Shown here piece after piece: positions 22,701 to 33,386 of a DNA stretch of 64,000 bases. Both the position numbers and the translations under genes were made by a program. Position 1 is the stretch's first letter. Each line of letters begins with the position of its first letter. The DNA comes from Labia minor. Lineage: Eukaryota > Arthropoda > Insecta > Dermaptera > Spongiphoridae. The notes under the pieces were generated by a model, which saw only the letters and a list, made by a program, of their open reading frames with translations, did no database searches and was not told the origin of the DNA. The stretch lies in NCBI GenBank assembly GCA_963082975.1, contig OY720347.1, positions 15,792,225 through 15,856,224 of the forward strand, written 5' to 3'.

Positions 22701-25207
22701 AAGGCGTTAAAAATCATTTGCTTCAGTTTTTTGCTAATAGAGAGAAGGACTTTATGATCGTGGAATTTTAAAATTACCAGAAAGATGGCAAAAGGTAGTG
22801 GAACGAAATGGTCAATACATAATTGAATAAAATTTATTTTATATATGAAAAAATCGTCTTTTATTTTTCCTTAAGAAAAACGAAATTACTTTTCCAACGA
22901 CCCATTACTTATATACAATACATTCTTTGATAAATATAAAATAATAGATTTTAATTCTTACTTTTCCAATTTTCATGATTTATAATTTAATAGATTATAA
23001 TAATTATTTTATAAACATTTATTAAAAATTGTATTATTAAAAAAAATTAAATTTATTGGTATTTAACTTTCTAATTGAATTAATCCTATTTAATAACATT
23101 TAGTTTAATTTATAAGATAAATAATTTTTAATGTAATATTTAATAGTTCAAAATTCCATTAGATTGATATCAAATATATTTTTCTGCAAGACTTCCGCCT
23201 CCAGCGCCGCGCTCAATTTAAAATATTTGAAATAGATTGCTAATACCTTTGTTCCTCATGTTATAAGAATGTAATTTAATATAGTGTTTAAATTCTAGTT
23301 CTAAATTTAATATATACCAAACTCATAATTATATTTTAATAATATATCTTTTCATAATAATGCATTTCAATGTAGGATCTTTTCTAAAATATTATTATTG
23401 AATAGAATTATCTATATAATTAGAAATTAATCATTAAAATACGTAATTGCCAACCTAATCTAATTTATCTGAATGACTTCATTATCAAAGATAATATATA
23501 TACTTATTCATTTAAAATTTTTAGCATTTTTATCTAATATTTTTTTAAATAAGAGAATTTATGATCAATAATTATAATAATTAAGTATGGAGATTAGTAG
23601 AATTGGATGAGAATGAAAAACGAGAGTAATAACTAATACAAAAAAAAATTAAAAATTTTGAATGAAAAGTGGAAATAACAATAGATATCTCCAGATTAGT
23701 TATCTTCTAAAATAATAGGAATGAATCATATAGCAAAAAGTTTCCAAGAATATGTGGGAGGCAATGCATTAGATGAGAGGGGCAGTGACGCGAGGGCTTT
23801 TGCCATGACTCATTCATTCACTGGTTCCACTTTACCTCCGCAAAGAAGTCATCCATAAATCCATCGCGGCCCTCAACGTTGACGGCCACGTCGTCACTCC
23901 CGACATCGTCATCATCGCTCTGGGCCTAATGTCAAAAAAAGAAAAAAATATAAACTTATTTTAATATATCACTTAAAATGTTTTTTTAGATTAAATTATA
24001 AATAATATAAATGATATTTGATTATTATAAATAAAAAGAAGAAAATATAACCTTTTTTTTAAAATATAGACAAGTACAGGTGTCAATATAATTTCAGAAT
24101 TTATATTATCAGTAGTAATCCTTGGACGAAACTGTCTATGAGCTATATATCACTTAAATCAGTAATTTTCTTTAGAAAGCTAATAGGATAGAGCAAATAT
24201 ATTTAGAGATTCTAATAAGTTTGGTAAATAAAAAAAAATTAAATTAAATTAGTATATATATATATAATATATATGGAAGAGAGATTATTCGTTTTAATTT
24301 TATGACACGATAAAATATTTAACAACTTGTTTATTAGTATATTTTTTTAATTATATTTAAAAAAAAATATTCAAATGTGGTGATATGAATGACATAAGGA
24401 TCCTTTTCGTCACATGAATTTTAAATTGAGATAAAAAATAGTGATAATAAGATTATATAATATACTTTTTAATAAAAAATTAAACAATTATAATAAGATC
24501 TTATAGTTTTCCATCTAAAAAAATAAAAATAATTAATTTTATATCTTATATATAAATTAAGAGAAATGAGGGGTACCCAAAATGGAGTGACGTTTCGTTA
24601 GGTAAAATTGAATATGTCAAAATTATTTTACTTAAATGACATTATTAAAAAGAAAATAACTAAGTATTGTAAATTACGAATTCAATAAAATATATTTAAT
24701 ATTAATGAAGTTGTAATTTTAACAAGATAAGAGTTATAATTCAAATTGAAATGTCATTTAAAAATATATATAAATCAACCTTTGAAATTTAATATTTAAT
24801 GTGAATTTATCTTTTAAGTCTCTTGTTATATTATACACAAAATAATGTATCGAAATAAAAAAAATAATAATTATTATATTAAATAATATTAAATTTATCG
24901 TTCAACAATTTTCCTTGAAAATATTTGTTTCAAAATTTGATAAAATATCTATATATATATATACATGTATATATTTATAGTTATTTATATATTTATATAT
25001 ATGTATATATAAAGAAGAAATGATTATTGGACTATTTTGTTTTTGTAAGAGGTAGAAAAGTGGGTATTTAAATGAGATTATGATCAAGTGCAAAGGCAAT
25101 TCATTCAGAACTGGGTGGGTTAGGAGCCCTACACTTGTCTTTTCATGAATAATAAATAGATTATTTCCACTTACCGCTACTAAAGCTGCTAGTCTATCTT
25201 TGGTCAT
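1734..25207 (-). CDS. Syx1A: Syntaxin 1A (t-SNARE), 5' part, three exons, continues past left edge
   Basis: Syntaxin 1 is the plasma-membrane Qa-SNARE that pairs with SNAP-25 and synaptobrevin to fuse synaptic vesicles. Three coding exons on the minus strand join in frame: 25175-25207, 23836-23925 and 1734-1833. Together they give 74 codons plus one base. The protein starts [11 protein letters not shown], continues with the acidic [12 protein letters not shown] segment and [10 protein letters not shown], then [20 protein letters not shown] and [12 protein letters not shown], which is the start of the Habc helical bundle. Every border has GT donors and AG acceptors, and phases are 0, 0 and 1. 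Introns are 1,249 bp and 22,002 bp. The SNARE motif and C-terminal membrane anchor must lie left of position 1; no further exon was found in 1-1733. The match to insect Syntaxin 1A is from memory of the family and is strong. The gene is head-to-head with Ran. Confidence 0.95.
2386..2604. mobile_element. Short hAT-like element with 8-bp target duplication
   Basis: Starts CAGTGGTTTCCAACC and is flanked by perfect 8-bp copies of CATTAATA (2378-2385 and 2605-2612). An 8-bp duplication and a CAGTGGTT-type terminus are hallmarks of non-autonomous hAT elements. The (C)n run near 2418 and the frame at 2380-2607 are part of it. Confidence 0.75.
2770..3140 (+). repeat. R2 element, diverged copy
   Basis: Shares with 7777-8000 and 39512-39990 the order: ATTGTTTGT-like start, GAAATTCACA, ATAGTATTTATAAAGAAAA, a TATTGA..CAGCC-like block, TTAGTT.TTTCTTAATTTAAA, then ATGACGTCA. 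No coding capacity. Confidence 0.55.
3141..4009. other. Intronic AT-rich DNA, nothing recognised
   Basis: No exon, domain or repeat family recognised by eye in this part of Syx1A intron 2. Confidence 0.5.
4010..4082 (+). mobile_element. GC-rich hairpin cluster, possible Helitron 3' end
   Basis: Three inverted repeats lie together: GGGGGCGGAGCCCCC, GAGCGCCGAAGGCGCTC and the pair CCAGCTG..CCAGCTGG. The last ends CTGG before T. Helitrons end in a short GC-rich hairpin followed by CTRR and insert before T. No 5' end or helicase was found, so this would be a non-autonomous or truncated copy. Confidence 0.4.
4606..5392 (-). mobile_element. Degenerate mariner transposon (copy 1)
   Basis: Minus-strand fragments read [29 protein letters not shown], then a stop, [36 protein letters not shown] and IMPQ. 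These are mariner transposase with the second catalytic Asp in HHDN. The YSPDLAP.D segment with the third Asp is deleted after IMPQ. Inverted ends share AAAAGGTGAATTTTGAATT (about 4619-4637 and 5352-5370 inverted). Inactive: internal deletion and stop. Confidence 0.85.
5905..6343. mobile_element. hAT-like element with near-perfect 8-bp duplication
   Basis: Starts CAGGGGTTCTCAAAC and ends TTTGAGAATAGCTG, flanked by GTCTATTC (5897-5904) and GTCTATTG (6344-6351). Internal short repeats of ATAGACCCCC occur near both ends. 439 bp, no coding capacity. The terminus matches the common hAT consensus known from animals. Confidence 0.75.
6405..6855 (+). repeat. Tandem pair of similar 3'-tail-like sequences
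   Basis: Two diverged copies, about 6410-6570 and 6625-6840, each ending CCAAATAAGGGGAGGATAG, then AGATATA..ATAATCTCTT and an (AAATA)n-like tail. The layout resembles two retrotransposon 3' ends in tandem; the family is not identified. Confidence 0.45.
6856..7776. other. Intronic AT-rich DNA, nothing recognised
   Basis: Only a small GC-richer stretch with a GTGTCTCTCCAAAACAC hairpin-like sequence near 7360 stands out. No gene or known repeat seen. Confidence 0.4.
7777..8330. repeat. R2 element with inverted second core
   Basis: The R2 core occurs forward at about 7830-7985 and inverted at about 8255-8330 (ending CAATACAGATCGATTTTTC). The two face each other around a 270-bp middle that matches part of the 39512-39990 copy. 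It abuts an R1 copy directly at 8331. Confidence 0.55.
8926..9273 (-). pseudogene. C-terminal piece of transposon-encoded protein, family unknown
   Basis: 115 codons from [20 protein letters not shown], then [20 protein letters not shown], to an acidic end [13 protein letters not shown]. No catalytic residues are recognisable. It lies wholly within the TIR transposon and is probably a remnant of its protein; it could be an exon spliced to the 9443-9682 frame. I do not recognise it with confidence. Confidence 0.5.
9443..9682 (-). pseudogene. N-terminal piece of transposon-encoded protein
   Basis: The likely start is [18 protein letters not shown] (the Met encoded near 9651-9653). It is followed by [20 protein letters not shown] and [13 protein letters not shown], a low-complexity acidic leader common in DNA-transposon proteins. 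The upstream Met (MKSMVSH) is encoded by the 11-bp TIR-type motif itself, so the internal ATG is the more natural start. Confidence 0.45.
10333..11030. other. Intronic DNA with two solitary DNA-transposon termini
   Basis: CAGAGGTTCCCAAACTTTTT at 10651 is a hAT-type end. AGGGTGACCATATTTCG near 10724, followed by ACCGGGACAAACGG, is a second terminus type. No partner end was found for either, so both are broken copies. Confidence 0.45.
11065..11405 (-). pseudogene. Jockey-like LINE reverse transcriptase, C-terminal relic
   Basis: The minus strand reads [20 protein letters not shown] and [17 protein letters not shown]. After frameshifts it reads [15 protein letters not shown] and [20 protein letters not shown]. 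The ..P.WTYG..LWG.A..SNI..IQ..QNK.LR.I..AP string is diagnostic of the region after the reverse transcriptase in jockey-type non-LTR elements. Several stops and frameshifts make it dead. Confidence 0.8.
11490..12546. repeat. R4 repeat, longest copy
   Basis: Parts recur at 21372-21850 and 23987-24150: AATTATAAATAATATAA..GATATTTGA, then GTC.TTG..CGAAAC.GTCTAT and AAAATTGTATAAATTTG followed by AAAGGGTCG..CGAT. The open frame at 12064-12339 ([20 protein letters not shown]) lies between shared blocks and has no recognisable domain. A 19-nt A tract occurs at about 11949. Confidence 0.5.
12547..12894 (-). repeat. R1 element, copy b, internally deleted
   Basis: Both R1 ends are present on the minus strand. 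About 290 bp between the GTACAGCTTGAACGGCTG block and the GTCTTACATATATATTATAA block is missing, which removes one of the two internal units. The junction falls at about 12720. Confidence 0.8.
12895..13589. other. Intronic AT-rich DNA, nothing recognised
   Basis: No exon or repeat family recognised. Confidence 0.4.
13590..14280. repeat. R3 fold-back: large inverted repeat
   Basis: Arms of roughly 235 bp (about 13590-13825 and 13965-14195, inverted) are nearly identical over ACTGGAGACTATCTCGCAAT, the TTGGCTCTTTGTTGA block and CACGTCACGTGCTGGCGCGT. The loop of about 140 bp is R3 middle sequence. A further R3 3' piece (GACCTTCAAAACGTATAAAA) follows at 14238. Confidence 0.75.
14255..14790 (-). 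pseudogene. Non-LTR (jockey-like) reverse transcriptase relic
   Basis: The minus strand reads [40 protein letters not shown] and [13 protein letters not shown], then a stop, [19 protein letters not shown] and a tail with [19 protein letters not shown]. The Y.....SR.DY.S..Y..A...L..LD..HN.AL....G.F.TS.V.S..A...E.SL..RR pattern belongs to the LINE segment after the polymerase motifs. In-frame stops show it is dead. Confidence 0.8.
14791..15526. other. Intronic AT-rich DNA, nothing recognised
   Basis: A 74-codon open frame at 14869-15093 is compositionally AT-rich (Lys/Asn/Ile/Phe) and has no domain. Confidence 0.4.
15527..16156 (+). repeat. R1 element, copy c
   Basis: Full-length copy. Start AATAAGTTGACCTGTGGCC, both internal units (from about 15802 and about 16069), a GGACGGACGGACAGACATCA block, and end ATCATCGGTCGGTAAAAA. 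Open frames on both strands here are repeat-derived. Confidence 0.85.
16157..20048. other. Long AT-rich intronic stretch
   Basis: Nearly 4 kb without a recognisable exon. A fragment at about 17585-17670 (TGTCTGTCTGTC, then GGCTGAACCGATTTCGATGA) is a decayed piece of the arthropod repeat type that also occurs in R1. A (TA)n tract lies at about 19690-19720. Confidence 0.5.
20049..20695 (-). repeat. R1 element, copy d
   Basis: Full-length copy on the minus strand. It runs from TTTTTACCGACCGACGATAG to GGCCACAGGTCAACTTATT. It has the CGTCCGTCCGCCCATCCG block, both internal units, and TGACGTCATCCA..TGACGTCA. Confidence 0.87.
21372..21850. repeat. R4 repeat, second copy
   Basis: Shares AGACAAGTACAGGTGTCAAT and CCTTGGACGAAACAGTCTAT with 23987-24150, and the AAAGGGTCG.GCGAT..CTC end with 12490-12530. 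Borders uncertain. Confidence 0.55.
22429..22904 (+). mobile_element. Mariner transposon, internally deleted (copy 2)
   Basis: Inverted ends TGGGTTGTTCGTAAAGTAAT and, reversed, TGGGTCGTTGGAAAAGTAAT. Inside is the transposase C-terminus: [52 protein letters not shown], then after a frameshift [20 protein letters not shown] and GQYIIE with stop. The third catalytic position (YSPDLIRSD) is kept, but the N-terminal two thirds are gone. The closest remembered type is the Mos1/cecropia group. Confidence 0.88.
22905..23835. other. Intronic DNA beside Syx1A exon 2
   Basis: AT-rich. A short GC-rich patch (about 23185-23215) stands out, but no exon could be built from it. From about 23760 the sequence becomes GC-richer toward exon 2. 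Confidence 0.45.
23836..23925 (-). CDS. Syx1A: Syx1A coding exon 2
   Basis: Thirty codons between an AG acceptor (23927-23926) and a GTAAAG donor (23835). They encode [20 protein letters not shown] followed by [10 protein letters not shown], the acidic N-terminal peptide and the first turn into the Habc domain. Phase is 0 on both sides. The exon is notably GC- and CpG-richer than the surrounding intron. Confidence 0.95.
23987..24150. repeat. R4 repeat, short copy in Syx1A intron 1
   Basis: About 160 bp closely matching 21390-21550, including AGACAAGTACAGGTGTCAAT and CCTTGGACGAAAC.GTCTAT. The rest of this 1.25-kb intron is AT-rich with (TA)n tracts. Confidence 0.6.
25175..25207 (-). CDS. Syx1A: Syx1A coding exon 1
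   Basis: Eleven codons, [11 protein letters not shown], then a consensus GTAAGT donor starting at 25174 (minus strand). Insect Syntaxin 1A proteins begin with this MTKDRLAAL sequence, which fixes the start codon. A TATATAA-like stretch lies about 45 bp upstream on the minus strand (near 25249-25256) and may be a core promoter, but an untranslated 5' exon cannot be excluded. The longer open frame reading on to 24902 is intron. Confidence 0.93.
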
Positions 25208-26863
<1,656 letters not shown>

Positions 26864-27636
26864 AGGGTATTATAAGTATATCTTTAGTTTATAAATGGTG
26901 TGAATTTGCCGTGCAAATGAATAAAAAAATAATTTATCGAAATTTATGTACACTTATAACCTTATTAAAAAGGTCAATCGAAGATTTGGAATACTATGGG
27001 GAATGATTGTTCAGAATGTGATTGTTATTAATATGATGTATTTATGTGCATACTATAGGAGTGTTTACTATTTTTATAGAAACAAATGAAAGTTAATCTC
27101 ATACCACGTTCTCTTTTTTTTTTTCTGTTAATCTAATCTGAAAATTTAATTGATAACCAAAAAATAGTTATTCTATTGTTAACTTATAATTTCTTAGTCT
27201 ATCCAAATATTATTTTCCCCAATTTCAATTTATCACATAACTATTCACTTTTCAATAAATAGTAATTTTATTTTTTAAAATTTATTTTATTATATAATTG
27301 CTTTTTGCATTTAAATAAACTTAATTCTGTATTGACAGTTTAAATTAAAACTAAATAATTAAATATCTTAATTTTATTGTTACATAATGTTTTTATTTTA
27401 AATCTATGAGTGTATGATTAAAATTACGAAACAAATTGTGTTTTTTTTTTTGTTTTTTTTTTATTTATTTTTTTTGTGAACAAAAATTTACAATAAAAAA
27501 AATGTAATTGATTCTGCAAAAAATAAATTCACTAATCAAGGATAAATATTTTATCTCCAAGCCTCTTTAGTAAGAAGTCAAGATAATCATAGAAGAATTA
27601 TTTATTAATATAATAAAAGTAGAAAGGAAATTGAAA
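26864..27636. other. 3' intergenic region between Ran and TUFM
   Basis: Both genes end toward each other. Candidate poly(A) signals are AATAAA at about 26920 (plus) for Ran and AATAAA at 27606-27601 (minus) for TUFM. T- and A-rich tracts lie between; no other gene seen. Confidence 0.55.
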
Positions 27637-30600
27637 TTATTGTTTCGCTTCTGCTGCTTTTTTTAATTTCTTCTCTCTTCCTTTTTTACCTTCATGTAAT
27701 TCTTGTCTTTCTGAAGGTGTAAGTATACGGTTTATTTTTGTCACTACACCTGTTCCAAGAGTAATGCTACCATCCCGAAGAGTAAACCTTTGGCCTTGTT
27801 CAATTACTTGTGGTTTAATTAGTTTTAAATCTAGCCTAAAATAAAAATTTTGAAAATTGTTATATATTAAAATTTATATTTGAATCTACAAACTTAGGTA
27901 ATATCTATATTTCAATAAAAAATTAAAGGGAAATTTTGATTAATTTAGAATGTATTTTAGAAAGCCTAGATAAGCATCAAATAAATAATAGAAATATTCG
28001 ATAATGATAATTTTCTCTAAAGAAGGGAAATAGTTTTTTTTAAGAAATATTCTTATTAAATCTTATAAATCATTATTTCAATGCTCGTTTAAAAATTTAT
28101 TATTTCTCTAGAGATTTTGCTTTGAAATGACTAATATATTAATTAATGTTTTATTATTTTTTCTAAAAGTTTGAATTAAATAATTTTTTATTAAACTAAG
28201 ATCAATTAGATTCAATTTAAAAAATTTTGAAAATGCACTAGTCATAAAGTTTTATATATTTTCCAAATTTTTAATTTATTTGCATTTAAAATATTTCAAA
28301 AATTATATAATTAATTTTCTCTTAACAATATCGTTTCATAATCCATATGAGCGATATAAAATTAAAATTGATAGAAAATATAAATAATTATTGTAACTTA
28401 TTATTTATTTCCTTTTAAATAATTTTCGTTTTGAAAAAATAAAACGATTTATATTTAAAAATATACTTAAAACTTACTTAGTATCTTCTCCAGGCATTAC
28501 CATTTCTTTTCCAGGTATAGTAACCTGTGCGTTACAATCCCATGTTTTACTGAACATTTGCATATTGACAAAAGATGTAAAAGGCTTGGCTTTACCACCT
28601 TCTTCTTTTTTTAATATATAAACCTAAAAAATTAAATTATCTAATTATCCTTTAATTAAAAAAATATTTAATTTTCTCAAAAAACATTTTTTTGTGGAAA
28701 ATGTTAACTTGCAAAATTAAATTTTCTTAAATAATTTTGTAAGTCAATTTATTATATTAAATAAATTACCAATAAACAAATTGAACTAAGAAAAATTAAT
28801 AAAAGAATTTTCCAACTTGCTTACTTGTGCTTCAATATTATCCTGTGCTTTAATTGATCCTGGTTTAGCCATAACCATCCCTCTTTTTATCTCATCTCTT
28901 TTAATACCTCTGATAAGAGCACCTAGTTGATCTCCAGCATGGGCTTCATCCAAAATTTGATGGAACATTTCAATTCCTAGAAAAAGTTTAATTATTCAAA
29001 TATATATTTTATATGATTACTTTTTTTAAAAAATCTTACCTGTGATTGTACTTTTAAATGATTTAATTTGTCCCACGAATTCACATTCATATCCTTTTTT
29101 AATAGTTCCACGTTCAAGACGACCTGTTACTACAGTACCACGGCCAGGAATTGAATATACACCTTCAACAGGTAAAAGGAATGGTTTATCCAAATCTCTG
29201 GTTGGTGTTGGAATATGAGTATCTACTGCCTCAAGCAATTTTAAAACGGCTTCAGCCCCTAAAATTATTTAATTGATTACATTAAATTCATAATAGACTA
29301 ATATAGATAATATTTATATAATATAAATAAATAATTAAAGTATCATACCAATTGTGGGTTCTCGGCCTTCTAAAGCACAAAGAGCAGAACCTTTGATTAT
29401 TGGTGTATTATCGCCATCATAACCCATTTCAGTTAAAAGTTCACGCATTTCCATTTCGACCAATTCAACCATTTCCTCATCAGCAGCATCGACCTGATAT
29501 AAAATTGAAAGCATTAATATATTAAAACATTTTGATTTCTTAAAATTTTCTTTTGAAAATGCCAGATAGACTTTTTTTCTTTAGTATATAAATACTTACC
29601 TTGTTGATAAAAATAACTATTTGATGAATGCCAATTTGTTTAGCTAGTAAAAGATGTTCTCTTGTTTGGGGCATAGCACCATCAGTGGCTGCGACAACCA
29701 AGATTGCTCCATCCATTTGAGAGGTTCCCGTAATCATATTCTAAAATTATTTAAAATATAAAAAAAAATTTATTATTATAATGTTAATAAATTAATTTTT
29801 TAATAGAGACCTGACATATTTTATGACAGTTAACTATTCAGTTTGTCAAAACTGGAAAAATTTATTAATTTAAAAGGAAGAATAGCAATATATAATGATA
29901 AAGTACAAGGCATGTCAATTTAAATCAGTTCATTAAAAAAGTTTTGAAATTTAAAATTAATTTTATTAAATTAAAAATAACCAAAAAATGTAATTACCTT
30001 TATATAATCAGCATGTCCTGGACAATCTGTATGTCCATAGTGTCTTTGATCTGTCTCATATTCAATATGAGCAACATTAATTGTAATTCCCCGAGCTCGT
30101 TCTTCAGGGGCATTATCAATATCTGCATATTGTTTTACAGTAGCAAGAGCTTTATCTGATAAAACTAAAATTAAAATATTATTAGTAGACCACTAGATTG
30201 ATCAACTTTGATGTTTATTTATTTTTAAAGAAAACATTTATCTTTTATGATGAATTAAAATTAATCCCCCGCAACCATGTCAAAATCAAGATTTATTTAA
30301 TAAAATCATATGTTTATTACTCAATAAATACTAATTTTGAATTTTTTAAACAATTTATATATGTTATGTTGATATTAATTGTGTATATATTTTTTCTTTA
30401 TTCTTAAAATTCTTCATCAGTAGAAAATTTTAAATAATTTTCATTAACAAATTAAAAATTCTCTTTTAATTTATTCCTTCCATGCACCTTAATGTTTAAG
30501 ATCTTTGAGGGGGTCATTTAAAGTGAAATGCGTAGTTATTTAAATATGCTTTATTCTGAATACCTTTAGTTATTGCTGCAGAAAGGGTAGTTTTGCCATG

Positions 30601-30946
30601 ATCAACATGTCCTATAGTTCCAACATTACAATGAGGTTTACTTCTATTAAATACTTTTTTTTCTGCATAATTTCTTTGTTGAGTTAATGAAGGTAAAATA
30701 AATTTATTTAATTTGCTATTACAATTCTACAAGTATAATATCATAATTAAAACAAGAAGTAAATTAAAATGAATTTAATTCTAATTATCCTTACATATAG
30801 AGAAATTTCTCTAGGAAGAATTTGTTTGAAAGAATGTACAAAAACTGAAAAAAAAAATAATCTGATAGTTATCATTTATTTTAGACATAAAGATTTATTT
30901 TTTTACCTGATGGAATTAAATGCCTCATAATTACCAAAGAAGCCAT
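27637..30946 (-). CDS. TUFM: Mitochondrial elongation factor Tu
   Basis: This GTPase brings aminoacyl-tRNA to the mitochondrial ribosome. Ten coding exons (minus): 30907-30946, 30795-30844, 30564-30726, 29998-30164, 29600-29740, 29349-29493, 29040-29258, 28825-28976, 28478-28623, 27637-27835. They join without a phase error into 473 codons plus TAA. Residues 1 to about 60 are basic and low in acidic residues, fitting a mitochondrial presequence. GTPase motifs follow: GHVDHGKT at 69-76, RGITIN at 109-114, DCPGH at 131-135, NKVD at 186-189 (split by intron 5) and GSAL at about 222-225. Domain II carries [20 protein letters not shown] and domain III ends [20 protein letters not shown]. The C-terminus is Lys-rich ([16 protein letters not shown]), a tail beyond the bacterial end as in animal TUFM. 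Introns are mostly 60-290 bp; exceptions are intron 3 (399 bp) and intron 9 (642 bp). Confidence 0.97.
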
Positions 30947-31751
30947 TGGTATCTTTGAGTTAATGTTTTAAAATACCTTTAGAGAACTATAATACCGGCC
31001 TCATAAGATAACCTAAAAATTGATTAATTAAGTGTGAACATAGATTCATGATCAAAATCTTTCCCATACTCTAAATATCGCACTTCAGATTTATTAAAAT
31101 AATTTTTCATAATATGTTAATATTTAATTATTAAAAAAAAATATTAGAAATATATTGCAATAATTTATATTTATTAAGTTATATATTTATTGCACAACAT
31201 AATCAATTTGAATATAATCATATTACCCAATATTACACAATACAAGTAACAGATAGTCTGTGTAACACATATATAAAATTATAAAATCTGCTTAGAAAAC
31301 CGAAATCAATTCATTTGAAAAGTTTATTCCTTAAAATATTTTCAAGTTTTTTCTTAATGCAGAAGGTAAAATTTTTGGGAAAAAGGAATCAAGACCTTAA
31401 TCAAGTAAGTTTAATTTATTTTGTTATATATTCTTTTATTTCAAATAGTAAATTTATAATTACTATATAAATATTAAATAATGGGCGAAAAATAAATAAA
31501 GTTATAATTACTACAGACTAATTTTTACTTAATTCACAGTATTATATATTGTTTTATAAGAGAATTTATTCTATATTTATTCAAAATTTAATTTAATAAA
31601 ATTTAATAGATAGAATATTTAATTTTTTATTTTAAATATAATTATTGAATTATTTAATTTATTAATTAGTTTGATTATTAGATTGAAGGTGTATGTATAA
31701 TAATATTTTAATATTATTAAATTATCAATATTAACATATTATTATTTATAT
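30947..31751. other. TUFM upstream region
   Basis: Sequence upstream of the TUFM start on the minus strand. The first ~80 bp contain a small GC patch (near 30990-31005) that may be the transcription start; the rest is AT-rich with nothing recognised. Confidence 0.4.
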
Positions 31752-32020
31752 CAGTGATTCTCACCTTTTTTTTACCGCGGTACAGTTTTAACGATTTAAA
31801 AATTTGGCGGCACACACAAAAAAAGATAAGTGTAAAAGTTTACCATATTGAAGAAAAATGGTCCCAAAAACGGTTTACCTTTTTTTAGAACCAAATTGAA
31901 CAAATTTAGAAAAAAAAGTCGGAAATGTTTAAGAGCCTCTTTACATTTATAATAATTTGGCGGCACATTTTGATAATCTTGCGGCACACAAAATTGACGC
32001 GGCACATAGGTTGATCACTG
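31752..32020. mobile_element. hAT-like element with perfect 8-bp duplication
   Basis: Starts CAGTGATTCTCACC and ends GGTTGATCACTG. ATTTATAT flanks both sides (31744-31751 and 32021-32028). Repeated GGCGGCACA motifs occur near both ends. 269 bp, non-coding; the frame at 31796-32005 is an artefact of it. Confidence 0.8.
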
Positions 32021-32999
32021 ATTTATATTATACTATAAAAATAATCTGAATTTGAATTTAATATATAATAAAATATGAAAATAAATAAATATTTAATATT
32101 ATCTTTTATTTTAAAAATTACTTCATCAAAATGGAAATATATAAAACCGGTTGTATTATATGCTTGTGATTTAGTTTTTGAAAATAGGATTTTTCATAGC
32201 ATTTATCGGCCGAAGAAGAATGAAATTACAGTCGAACATGATCTCTCTGACAAGAATCTTTTGAGTGGATGGTAGACCAAAAACGCGGTGGTGAAACAAT
32301 GTATGTTGGATATTGAGGAATAGAGCTGGATGGAAGTTGTATAGGAACGTTCGAATCAATGTATTTGCAGTGGCCAAGAATTTTTAATTTCCATAGGGCT
32401 ATAAAGATAAATAAATTTTAAGATTTCATTTAAAAAAATTATTTTTTTCTAATTTGTTCGGGGTCCAAAGACAGCCGCCCTTCTCTTCCTATGGACTATG
32501 ACTTTTCTTTTCTACTAACAAAATTAACTATAATTCATTTTGAAATTTCTCGTGCCATCTTTTATTTAATGTATATGTGTGAAAAAGTATAGATCGAGTG
32601 GACTGGATCACATAATGAATAGTGGTTTTTACAAGACTTATTCAAATATGAATAATAATTTAAATTTAGTTTTTTACTTTTATATGGAATAACTTATTAA
32701 CTTAGACATATTCTAGTGAGTACAATTTATAATTATAAAATCACTTCTTTCTTGATACGACAGGTCGTTGTTAAGAAACCAATCTTTGTCTTTTCATGAC
32801 GACATAGTCCTATACAGAACTGTCTAATTAAATAAACTTTGACAAAGTTTTTTTTTTGATTGGACTGTTGATTGAGGATGAAATTCCCACATATTTACAA
32901 AAATTAAAAAAAAATAGAAAATACTTTTTATACATAAACATAATAAGACTTTACATAACATAAGGAAGGCCAAAAAAGAGATTAAACGTCAGTGTGCGG
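32021..32999. other. Intergenic DNA, one unassigned segment
   Basis: About 32145-32395 is less AT-rich, with open frames on both strands (32075-32275 plus, 32171-32377 minus), and might be a decayed retroelement. No motif allows a call. Confidence 0.35.
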
Positions 33000-33286
33000 C
33001 AGTGGCGTAACTAGGGGGGAGCAGGGGGGACTTATGTCCCCGGGCGCCAAATTTAGGGGGCGCAAAATTAGGGAAGCCAATTTGGAACAAAAGAAGAATT
33101 AATATTTAAAGTTAAACTGTATTTTGTGTAAGTCAATAAATATTATTTATACGCTTATTAAAATCTGTTAAACCTGTTTCGTTATTCGTCATTAATATTC
33201 TTTAAAAAAAATAAATTAAATATATAAGAAAAGGGCGCTAATTTCTCAGTTGCCCCCAGGCGCAAGAACCTCACGGTACGCCACTG
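33000..33286. mobile_element. 287-bp hAT-like MITE with perfect 8-bp duplication
   Basis: Ends CAGTGGCGTAACTAGG and, inverted, CAGTGGCGTACCGTGAGG. GTGTGCGG flanks both sides (32992-32999 and 33287-33294). The interior has CCCCGGGCGCCAAATT and GTTGCCCCCAGGCGC, a subterminal inverted pair. Confidence 0.85.
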
Positions 33287-33386
33287 GTGTGCGGGGCTTT
33301 TCCTGAAGTGGAAAAAACAGGTTAAAGGCTATGGTAAAGTTTAAGAGAATTCTCCAACAACCGTGGACGAGTAGATAATGATAAAA

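Noticed and set aside
24902-25174. Long frame extending Syx1A exon 1 to 101 codons
   Set aside because: A consensus GTAAGT donor follows codon 11 and the extension is AT-rich with no syntaxin similarity; the true continuation is exon 2 at 23836-23925.
32075-32377. LINE reverse transcriptase tail around 32.2 kb
   Set aside because: Residues such as KPVVLYACDLVF are suggestive, but no second motif follows, so the call was not made.
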